The notes under the pieces: generated by a model
Told to the model about the DNA's origin: nothing
Seen by the model: the letters and a program-made list of their open reading frames with translations, nothing else
Database searches by the model: none
Part shown: positions 57,569 to 64,000 of the stretch, in pieces
Position numbering within the stretch: the stretch's first letter is position 1
Layout of the letters: the number at the start of each line of letters is the position of its first letter
Assembly: GCF_008973665.1 (NCBI RefSeq)
Contig: NZ_WACP01000016.1
Coordinates: 62,001-126,000 of the forward strand
DNA from: Paenibacillus tengchongensis
GTDB taxonomy: Bacteria > Bacillota > Bacilli > Paenibacillales > Paenibacillaceae
Direction of reading: 5' to 3'
DNA: 64,000 nt
Program-made: the position numbers and the translations under genes

Positions 57569-57646
57569 CATACAATCTGTTGTCTGAAGTGTATCATTAC
57601 CCGCCATACAATTCCAGCGAGAAAAATCACAGTAGAAAATGGGCCT

Positions 57647-57675
57647 TTGTGAATTTGACGCATTCCGTATATAAT
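57647..57675 (+). promoter_or_regulatory. Putative ktr operon promoter
   Basis: TTGTGA (57647-57652) and TATAAT (57670-57675) with a 17-bp spacer, 42 bp before the KtrB start. No ydaO-type c-di-AMP riboswitch is visible in the short leader. Confidence 0.6.
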
Positions 57676-57716
57676 TTGAATGTTTATGGCCACACCACAC
57701 TGGGAGATGAGAACGA

Positions 57717-59075
57717 ATGGCTTTACGCATAAATAAGCCGGAGGGATTCAGGCTGCTGAATCTGTCGCCGCCGCAGATTCTCGTGCTGGGCTTTGCCGCT
57801 GTTATTCTGCTCGGCACCTTACTGCTCATGCTTCCCGCCGCCAGCCGCACGGGAACGCCGCTTCGCTTCATTGACGCCTTGTTTACCGCCACCTCGGCGA
57901 CCTGTGTCACCGGGCTGGTTGTCGTGGATACCGGCACTCATTTCACGCTCTTTGGCCAGACGGTGATTCTTCTGCTGATCCAGGTCGGCGGTCTGGGGTT
58001 CATGACCATGGCTACGATGTTCGCTCTGGTCTTCCGGCGCCGGATTTCCTTGCGGGACCGGCTGATTCTGCAGGAAGCGATGAATCAGAGCTCGATGGAA
58101 GGCATCGTGCGGCTGATCCGGAGGGTGATCTTCTATTCGCTGGCTATCGAGACCGCCGGCGCGGCACTGTTAACTTTGCGCTGGTCTGCGGACATGCCCT
58201 TCGGGCGGGCGCTGTATTTCGGAATTTTCCATGCCGTGTCGATGTTCAACAATGCCGGCTTTGACATTTTTGGCCACTACCGCAGCCTGACCGATTATGT
58301 GACCGATCCGGTAGTCAATCTGGTTGTAATGCTGCTGATCATCTGCGGCGGCATCGGTTTTGTCGTGCTCTCCGATCTGGCGGAATACCGCAGGAAGCGC
58401 AGATTGTCACTCCACAGCAAGGTGGTCCTGTGCATGACGGCTGCGCTCATTCTCACCGGTGCTATCGTTATCTTCATTTTTGAGTTCACCAACTCCCGTA
58501 CGCTCGGTCCGCTGCAGTTCGGCGGCAAGCTGTGGGCGGCATTCTTCCAATCGGTGTCGCCGCGTACTGCAGGACCCAATACACTGGATATCGCCGGGAT
58601 GCGGCAGGCTACCCAGTTCTTCCTGGTGTTTCTGATGTTCGTCGGGGCATCGCCCGGCTCGACCGGCGGAGGCATCAAGACGACAACCTTCACGCTGATG
58701 GTTGGCGCGGTCATTGCCATGCTGCGCGGACGGGAGGATATCGTCCTTTTCCGTTACCGGCTCGCCCAGGAACGCGTCTTTAAAGCGCTGACTATTGCAC
58801 TGCTCGCTGTGCTGATGATTGTTTCGGTATCGATGGTGCTCTCCACGACCGAGAACCGTCCGTATCTGATGATACTGTTCGAGACCACTTCAGCGTTTGC
58901 CACCGTAGGCCTCAGCATGGGGCTGACGCCGGAGCTGAGCGATGCCGGCAAAATCGTCCTCAGCCTGACCATGTTCGCCGGACGGCTGGGCCTCCTGACA
59001 CTGGCGTATGCGCTCAGGCCGAAACAGGGTAAAGCATTGTATAAGTATCCGGAAGGCAAAATCATCATAGGATAA
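57717..59075 (+). CDS. ktrB: KtrB-type potassium/sodium symporter subunit
   Basis: A 452-residue membrane protein of the Trk/Ktr/HKT family with four pore repeats: the filter-like segments SATCVTGL (near residue 60), FNNAGFDIF (near 183), SPRTAGPN (near 283) and TSAFATVGLSMG (near 393). The glycine-rich intramembrane loop is FVGASPGSTGGGIKTTTF. It takes up K+ when gated by the cytosolic KtrA ring encoded next. GGGAGATGAG lies before the ATG. Confidence 0.92.
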   Translation: MALRINKPEGFRLLNLSPPQILVLGFAAVILLGTLLLMLPAASRTGTPLRFIDALFTATSATCVTGLVVVDTGTHFTLFGQTVILLLIQVGGLGFMTMATMFALVFRRRISLRDRLILQEAMNQSSMEGIVRLIRRVIFYSLAIETAGAALLTLRWSADMPFGRALYFGIFHAVSMFNNAGFDIFGHYRSLTDYVTDPVVNLVVMLLIICGGIGFVVLSDLAEYRRKRRLSLHSKVVLCMTAALILTGAIVIFIFEFTNSRTLGPLQFGGKLWAAFFQSVSPRTAGPNTLDIAGMRQATQFFLVFLMFVGASPGSTGGGIKTTTFTLMVGAVIAMLRGREDIVLFRYRLAQERVFKALTIALLAVLMIVSVSMVLSTTENRPYLMILFETTSAFATVGLSMGLTPELSDAGKIVLSLTMFAGRLGLLTLAYALRPKQGKALYKYPEGKIIIG

Positions 59076-59090
59076 GGGGTTAGAGGAGTT

Positions 59091-59759
59091 ATGAAACCAC
59101 AGCAGTTTGTCGTCATCGGCCTCGGACGTTTCGGCGCCAGCCTGGCGCTGGAACTGATGGCTATGGGCTATGAGGTGCTCGGTATCGACCATCAGGAGGA
59201 ACGGGTGGAGGAGATGACCGGACAGCTGACGCATGCGGTAATGGCCGATGCGACGGACGAGGAAATTATGCGCTCGCTCGGTGTGCGCAACTTTGACTGC
59301 GGCATTGTGGCCATTGGCGATAACATGGAGCGCAGCATTCTGGCGGCGATACTGCTGAAGGAGCTGGGCGTGAAGCAGGTGGTGGGCAAGGCGATCTCGG
59401 TGCTGCATGGCCGGGCGCTGGCCAAGCTCGGCGTGGACCGGGTTATTTTTCCTGAACGGGATATGGGTATCCGTGTAGCGCATCAGCTGGTAACGCCCAA
59501 TCTGCTTGATTACATTGAAATCTCCAAGGATTACAAGATTGTCGAGCTGACGGTCCCGTCCTGCATGAACGGCAAGAGCCTGTCCGAGCTGAATACGCGG
59601 GCCAAGTATGGCTGCAGCATCATCGCGCTCAACCGCGGGGACGGCATCATCGTAGCCCCTACGGCGCATGATCATGTGAATCAGGGCGATATTATGGTGG
59701 TCATCGGCTCCAATGAGAGCATTGAAGACTTTGAAGACGAAGCGCTGAACGCAGAGTAA
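59091..59759 (+). CDS. ktrA: KtrA-type RCK regulator of potassium uptake
   Basis: A 222-residue cytosolic protein: RCK_N Rossmann fold with VIGLGRFGASLALELMAMG (residues 8-26) and an acidic end of strand 2 (LGIDHQ), followed by an RCK_C domain (about 140-222), which in this family can bind c-di-AMP. ATP/ADP binding to the N-domain gates the KtrB pore. It starts 15 bp after ktrB with AGAGGAG upstream. Confidence 0.92.
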   Translation: MKPQQFVVIGLGRFGASLALELMAMGYEVLGIDHQEERVEEMTGQLTHAVMADATDEEIMRSLGVRNFDCGIVAIGDNMERSILAAILLKELGVKQVVGKAISVLHGRALAKLGVDRVIFPERDMGIRVAHQLVTPNLLDYIEISKDYKIVELTVPSCMNGKSLSELNTRAKYGCSIIALNRGDGIIVAPTAHDHVNQGDIMVVIGSNESIEDFEDEALNAE

Positions 59760-59792
59760 AGCTAACGGCAACTTATCTATTCACAGCACAAT

Positions 59793-59846
59793 CGGCAGAA
59801 ACGGCGATTTTCCGGCACCGGGAGATCGCCGTTTCTGATTTTTACC
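59793..59846 (+). terminator. Intrinsic terminator after the ktr operon
   Basis: CAGAAACGGCGAT pairs with ATCGCCGTTTCTG, followed by ATTTTTA. Confidence 0.85.
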
Positions 59847-59958
59847 GCCGTACTAGTCAGGACCCTTCAATTTTTTTGCTGATTTGGTGGATTAATTTCC
59901 TTAAATCTATTTATGAAATGATTCTTGGAATGATAAAATGACAGTAACCTATGATTTT

Positions 59959-59972
59959 TGTAAGCGTTTCTA
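59959..59972 (+). promoter_or_regulatory. Candidate cre site upstream of the acetylesterase
   Basis: TGTAAGCGTTTCTA matches the CcpA box TGWAANCGNTNWCA at 12 of 14 positions and lies 62 bp before the start codon, a sensible place for carbon catabolite repression. Confidence 0.5.
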
Positions 59973-60033
59973 TAGTGAGACGGGGCTATACTTATGGAAT
60001 TATGAGGGAGTAAAGAAAAAGGGGGAATGCAGT

Positions 60034-61137
60034 ATGGCATGGCGTTTTGATTTTGGACCACTGGGGGACCCGGCGGAAGGGTATACAAAGGTATCTTCCG
60101 CAGATTCATATGACCCCGGCAAAGGCTACGGCTTCGTCGGCCCATCCCGTGTAACGGAGCATGTCCGTTCAGCAGAGCCGCTTACCGGGGATTTTGTAAT
60201 TCCGTTTGACACGGCTTTTCTGTTTGATGTGGAGGACGGCAACTACATCGTTTCGGTGACATTCGGTGATGAGGTTGCCCCTGCATGCACAACGCTGAAG
60301 ACGAACGGCGAGCGGCTGATTCTGCACAATTACCGTACGGTGGCCGGACAAGTCGCGCGGGAGCTGTTCGGCGTCAATGTACGCGGCGGGAAGCTGAAGC
60401 TCAGATTCGGCGGAGTGGCTCCGCGGATCAATGCGCTTGAAATCACGCGGTCGAATGAGCAGATTACGCTCTATCTGGCAGGTGACTCTACGGTTACGGA
60501 TGTGGGTGATGAGAAGGGCTTCCCTTTTTCCGGATGGGGCCAGATGCTGCAGTTCTACTTCAAACATGATGTTGCGGTCGCCAATCATGCAGTAGGGGGA
60601 CGCAGCTCCAAGAGCTTCATTCAGGAGGGACGCCTCGACGCCATTATGAAGGACATCCGGGAAGGCGACTATCTGTTCATCCAGTTCGGACACAACGATC
60701 AGAAGTGGGATGAAGCGCGCCATACCGATCCGGCCACGACCTACCGGGAGCATTTGCGTCAATATATTGACGGGGCGCGTTCGAAGAAGGCCGTTCCCGT
60801 TCTGATCACCTCGATGCACCGGCGTTACTTCGAGGAGTCGGGCAAGCTGACCGACACGCATGGCCCTTACCTGGAAGCTGTCAGAGAGCTAGCGGAGGAG
60901 GAAGGAGTGCCGCTGATTGACCTGGCCGTAAAGAGCAAAACTTTATTCGAAGAGCTTGGACCGGAAGGCACCAAGCAGCTCTTTCTCTGGGGAGCGCCCG
61001 GGGAATGGATGGGCAATCCCGGCGGCTGTGCCGACAACACCCATTTCCAGGAGCGCGGCAGTCTGCGCATTGCGGAACTAGTCGTTCAGGGAATCCGGGA
61101 GCTCGGGCTGCAGAAGCTGGTTATGTTCCTGAGATAA
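60034..61137 (+). CDS. Rhamnogalacturonan acetylesterase-like SGNH hydrolase
   Basis: A 367-residue enzyme: an N-terminal beta-sandwich (about 1-140) that resembles a carbohydrate-binding part, then an SGNH hydrolase with Ser152 (LAGDSTVTD), the glycine block VGGRSSKSF, Asn221 (QFGHNDQK) and Asp334/His337 (CADNTHFQE). The family removes acetyl groups from rhamnogalacturonan I. No signal peptide, so it acts in the cytosol on imported oligosaccharides. ATG 60034 has AAGGGGGAA upstream. The YesS-like regulator and LplB-like permease nearby fit a pectin-utilisation locus. Confidence 0.85.
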   Translation: MAWRFDFGPLGDPAEGYTKVSSADSYDPGKGYGFVGPSRVTEHVRSAEPLTGDFVIPFDTAFLFDVEDGNYIVSVTFGDEVAPACTTLKTNGERLILHNYRTVAGQVARELFGVNVRGGKLKLRFGGVAPRINALEITRSNEQITLYLAGDSTVTDVGDEKGFPFSGWGQMLQFYFKHDVAVANHAVGGRSSKSFIQEGRLDAIMKDIREGDYLFIQFGHNDQKWDEARHTDPATTYREHLRQYIDGARSKKAVPVLITSMHRRYFEESGKLTDTHGPYLEAVRELAEEEGVPLIDLAVKSKTLFEELGPEGTKQLFLWGAPGEWMGNPGGCADNTHFQERGSLRIAELVVQGIRELGLQKLVMFLR

Positions 61138-61208
61138 CCCCCTTCTGCCCGCGCGGATTAAGCAGGACCCTGGCTTCCATCCGCGGGCACGGCTTCATCT
61201 TCATTAAT

Positions 61209-61222
61209 GAAAACGTTAACAA
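61209..61222 (+). promoter_or_regulatory. Perfect cre (CcpA) site before the YesS-like regulator
   Basis: TGAAAACGTTAACA fits TGWAANCGNTNWCA at every position. It lies 11 bp before the regulator's start codon and overlaps an upstream in-frame ATG that has no ribosome site. CcpA bound here would block transcription of the regulator. Confidence 0.7.
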
Positions 61223-61233
61223 AGGGGGCCATT

Positions 61234-63507
61234 ATGAAAAAAATACCGCTCATGCTGCAGTTGGCGTTGATATTGTTTATTATCATGGCTGTTCCGACAG
61301 CCTTCCTGACGTGGTACAGCGGGGAACAAATTGTAAAGAATTCAGAGGCGGCTATCGGGGAAACAACCCTAGCCGGACTGAATGCCAACCGCAAGCTGAA
61401 CGAGAATGCCATGGCGAATCTGGCACAGGATACCTCACGGCTGGCGGCAACAAAAATCTTTGACCGTATCCGCAGCTTCAAGACATATGACGAGCTTAAC
61501 TCGAATTACACCAATGTAAGCCGTGCCTTGGCGGTGCTGAATGAAATGCGTAATTTAATCCGGCAGGTAGATGGGGTAGAATCCTTCTATTTCTATCTTG
61601 AGGATTCGGATTATGTCATTTCCACAGACGAAGGGATTACCACTTTGGAGCGGTACGAGCCCATTGACTGGACCGCGGAAGCTCTTAGGCAGCAAAAAGG
61701 CATCAGCGGCGTGTGGGTGCCCCGCAAGTTGAACTCGGGTGTCAATGTGGTTTCCTATGTGTATCCATTGAACCGGTTGTCCTCGACTACGAACGGATTA
61801 ATTGTCGTCAATGTGAAGGAGAGCCAGATCGGGAAATACCTGCATGCTACAGAGATTGGGGATAGCAACTATCTGCTGCTCGCCCCGGACGGCAATATTA
61901 TTTCTAATAAAGACAAGTCGCTGCTGCTCACAGACGGCTTGGAACTGCCTTTTCTGCGTGAGGTGCTGGCTCAAGGGGCGAATGAGGGCTACATGCTCCG
62001 GGAGCTTGAGGGCAAGCGGGCGATCTACGCGTGGAGCCGCTCAGCCTTGTCCGGATGGTGGTATGTAACGCAGAGCTCCATGGATGAGCTAATGATCGCC
62101 TCCCGCGATATGCAGCGGAATATCGTGCTGCTGACCGGTGCGATTATCCTGCTGGGCATGGTGATTGCCGTCTTTCTGGCGATCTGGCTGTCGAGGCCCG
62201 TGCGGCAGCTGGTCCGCACGATCCGCTCCAAGAGCGATTTGGGTGTGGTGAACCGCAATGAGCTGGCTTTCCTGGATATGGCGTTCAAGCGGCTGCAGGA
62301 AGAGGAAGAGAGCCTGTCGCGGCTGCTGAAGGAGCGTGAACAGGATACCCATAGCCTTGCCATCCACCGCCTGCTGCGCGGAGAGGTTCCGGAGCTGATC
62401 AACGGGATTTTTCCGGAGTCCTGTTACCGGATTGCGGTGGTCTCTATCGACCAGTACCGGCGGTATGTGGGCAAGACCAATTTTGAGACGCGCAGCTATC
62501 ACCGCTATTTGCTCGTTGCGAAATACGATAGCTTGTTCCCCGAGGGCATAACGGTCCGGAGCGTCTACCATTACGAGGGCTGTATCGCCGTTGTGCTGAA
62601 CTATGCTTCCGGCAGGCAGGAGCAGCTGGACAGCCCGATTCATCAGGCGCTGGAAGTGATCCGCGAACAAACCCGGGAACTGATTGGACATACGGTGACG
62701 ATCGGTGTCAGCGGTGGAACAGATACTCCTGAAATGGTCTCCCAGCGTTTGTTCGAAGCGATGGAGATGATCAAGCGGCGGATGATTGTCGGTGGCGGAA
62801 GTATTATGTACTGGCAGAATGAAGCGGAGAACAGCCGCAAATACATTGATTTCGAATGCAGCGAGCGGCGGATTCTGAATTTTCTGGATACGGGCAATCT
62901 GGAGGGCATCTATAAAGAACTGGAGAATATCCGCAGCCAGATCCGCGCAGAAGAGAGTATCTCCTATGATAATATCATGTTCATCTACAACCAATTGATG
63001 GGTGTGACGATCAAGCACCTCCGCGAGAACCATATCGGTACGGGGCGGATGATCATGGGCAGAGGCAATGTGTACACGATCATGGCGGAGATGGATACCC
63101 TTGACGAGCTGGAAGAGTACCTGCTGGAATTCTTCGGTGAAATTGTCCAGAGCCTGGACAGCGGCAGCGCGCCTGGTGAGACCAACTACGGGGAACGGAT
63201 CATTCATTACTTGAAGGAACATTACCGTGAAGAGATTGTCTTTGAGGACATGGCCAAGGAGATTGGCATCAGCTACTCTTATATGCGCAAAATTGTGTAC
63301 GAGATGACAGGCAAGAGCATGATTGATTATCTGAATCAGGTGCGGATTGAGAAAGCCAAACAACTGCTGGTGGATAGCGGGCTTACGATCAAGCAGATTG
63401 CTGCGGAAGTGGGATATTACAATGTCCAGAGCTTTAACCGGTTCTTCCGCAAGTATGAAGGAATGCCCCCCAGCAGTTATAAATCGGTGAAGAATAAGAC
63501 TTCCTAA
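61234..63507 (+). CDS. Membrane-bound AraC-family regulator (YesS-like)
   Basis: A 757-residue regulator: an N-terminal membrane helix (about 7-27), an extracytoplasmic sensor of the Cache type (about 30-290), a second helix (about 295-317), a HAMP-like linker, a central domain and a C-terminal AraC HTH pair (IGISYSYMRKIVYEMTGKSM and GLTIKQIAAEVGYYNVQSFN with FNRFFRKYEGMPPSSYK). YesS of Bacillus subtilis has this layout and activates pectin/rhamnogalacturonan genes. ATG 61234 has AAAGGGGG upstream. Confidence 0.88.
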   Translation: MKKIPLMLQLALILFIIMAVPTAFLTWYSGEQIVKNSEAAIGETTLAGLNANRKLNENAMANLAQDTSRLAATKIFDRIRSFKTYDELNSNYTNVSRALAVLNEMRNLIRQVDGVESFYFYLEDSDYVISTDEGITTLERYEPIDWTAEALRQQKGISGVWVPRKLNSGVNVVSYVYPLNRLSSTTNGLIVVNVKESQIGKYLHATEIGDSNYLLLAPDGNIISNKDKSLLLTDGLELPFLREVLAQGANEGYMLRELEGKRAIYAWSRSALSGWWYVTQSSMDELMIASRDMQRNIVLLTGAIILLGMVIAVFLAIWLSRPVRQLVRTIRSKSDLGVVNRNELAFLDMAFKRLQEEEESLSRLLKEREQDTHSLAIHRLLRGEVPELINGIFPESCYRIAVVSIDQYRRYVGKTNFETRSYHRYLLVAKYDSLFPEGITVRSVYHYEGCIAVVLNYASGRQEQLDSPIHQALEVIREQTRELIGHTVTIGVSGGTDTPEMVSQRLFEAMEMIKRRMIVGGGSIMYWQNEAENSRKYIDFECSERRILNFLDTGNLEGIYKELENIRSQIRAEESISYDNIMFIYNQLMGVTIKHLRENHIGTGRMIMGRGNVYTIMAEMDTLDELEEYLLEFFGEIVQSLDSGSAPGETNYGERIIHYLKEHYREEIVFEDMAKEIGISYSYMRKIVYEMTGKSMIDYLNQVRIEKAKQLLVDSGLTIKQIAAEVGYYNVQSFNRFFRKYEGMPPSSYKSVKNKTS

Positions 63508-63525
63508 TTAAAAAGCAAGCCTAAT

Positions 63526-63567
63526 GCCGCTTTCATTTTCAATAATGAAAGCGGTTTATTTTTGGGA
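63526..63567 (+). terminator. Intrinsic terminator after the regulator gene
   Basis: CCGCTTTCATT pairs with AATGAAAGCGG, followed by TTTATTTTT. Confidence 0.8.
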
Positions 63568-63742
63568 ATGCCTATCATTTTTGATTTTGATCCGGCTGTA
63601 AAGGCCGGTGCTGCCGGGTTTTAATCAAAATTGATGGGTGCATCAATACTCATGATTTTCAAGTCCGGGAAAAGGGGCTAGCATAGAAATCGAACCCGCC
63701 GGCTGAACCGGGGGTGCTAGACTCAGGCAGGGAGGTGAATAT

Positions 63743-64000
63743 GTGAAACTTGCAAGCGCTTCAAAAACAAATGAAACCGCTTTATTACAAGACAGGCACG
63801 GAATCCTCTATTATCTACGGCGTGATTGGCAGCTTTACTTGCTGGTCCTGCTGCCCTTATCCTTTGTAATCGTATTCAAATACTTACCGATGACAGGGCT
63901 TGTACTTGCTTTTAAGGACTACAAGATCGCCAGGGGCATCTGGGGCAGTGACTGGGTCGGATTTGAAGTATTCCGGGAGATCTTCGCCAAGCCTGACTTT
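63743..64000 (+). CDS. LplB/YtpP-type sugar ABC transporter permease (partial)
   Basis: The first 86 residues of a permease, cut by the window end. GTG 63743 is chosen because GGGAGGTG lies upstream and the overlapping ATG 63741 is followed by a stop. After a polar start, a membrane helix (YLLVLLPLSFVIVFKYLPM) leads into the family signature YLPMTGLVLAFKDYKIARGI. Such permeases import oligosaccharides, here probably pectin-derived. AAGCGCTT inside its first codons resembles the core of a cre site. Confidence 0.8.
   Translation, partial: MKLASASKTNETALLQDRHGILYYLRRDWQLYLLVLLPLSFVIVFKYLPMTGLVLAFKDYKIARGIWGSDWVGFEVFREIFAKPDF

Noticed and set aside
57535..57716. A c-di-AMP (ydaO-type) riboswitch in front of the ktr genes
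   Set aside because: The leader between the putative promoter and KtrB is only about 40 bp, far too short, and none of the conserved segments is visible.
62089..63363. A 424-codon minus-strand frame opposite the YesS-like regulator
   Set aside because: It lies wholly inside a well-supported AraC-family gene and has no start signals or recognisable motifs.

Overview
The window looks like a chromosomal segment of a Paenibacillus-type endospore-forming Firmicute that carries one integrated siphovirus-like prophage. The host assignment rests on gene content and order: NifU-like yutI, yuzB, yutJ, mqnE and an A-type Fe-S carrier on the left; sda, yumC, yumB, hemQ, yuiB, dnaB, dnaI, trxA and uvrC on the right, plus a futalosine-pathway menaquinone gene and a YheC/YheD spore-coat ATP-grasp gene. 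No database search was possible, so all names come from reading motifs and neighbourhoods.

Layout. 1-3994: host Fe-S and redox genes. 3896-40162: prophage of about 36 kb, bounded by a 99-bp direct repeat (98 of 99 identical) that is the 3' end of the host Fe-S carrier gene, so the left copy rebuilds an intact gene. From the left the prophage holds: an integrase next to attL; a leftward accessory block (a DUF4062 protein and several small, partly broken genes); a second tyrosine recombinase; a structured RNA locus resembling HEARO/omega RNA; a leftward XRE repressor facing a rightward early promoter with two 18-bp palindromic operators; a tandem family of small early proteins; antirepressors and sigma-like proteins; a Vsr-fold nuclease; and an archaeo-eukaryotic-type primase. 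The late module follows: terminase subunits, SPP1-like portal, minor capsid protein, scaffold, HK97-fold capsid, connectors, tail tube, tail chaperones with an A_AAA_AAC frameshift site, tape measure, Dit, an SGNH-esterase tail protein and Tal. At the right end are a secreted stalk-domain protein and a holin-like gene, but I find no endolysin.

40163-64000: host genes. A GNAT acetyltransferase and a spore-coat ATP-grasp gene are followed by sda behind a cluster of DnaA boxes. Then come yumC/yumB, hemQ, yuiB, the primosome pair dnaB-dnaI, trxA, uvrC, a CPBP protease, a GntR-regulated ABC transporter, KtrAB potassium uptake, and the start of a pectin/rhamnogalacturonan locus (acetylesterase, YesS-like regulator, LplB-like permease cut by the window end) with a perfect cre site.

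The points most worth a second look are the orphan HEARO-like RNA, the four-member family of small early phage proteins (one member stopped by an in-frame amber codon), a 32-bp inverted repeat bracketing the whole structural module, a hairpin that can hide the ribosome site of a lysogenic-conversion candidate only on read-through mRNA, late genes whose coding extends to a non-canonical start, and several frameshift lesions plus a missing endolysin that suggest partial decay.
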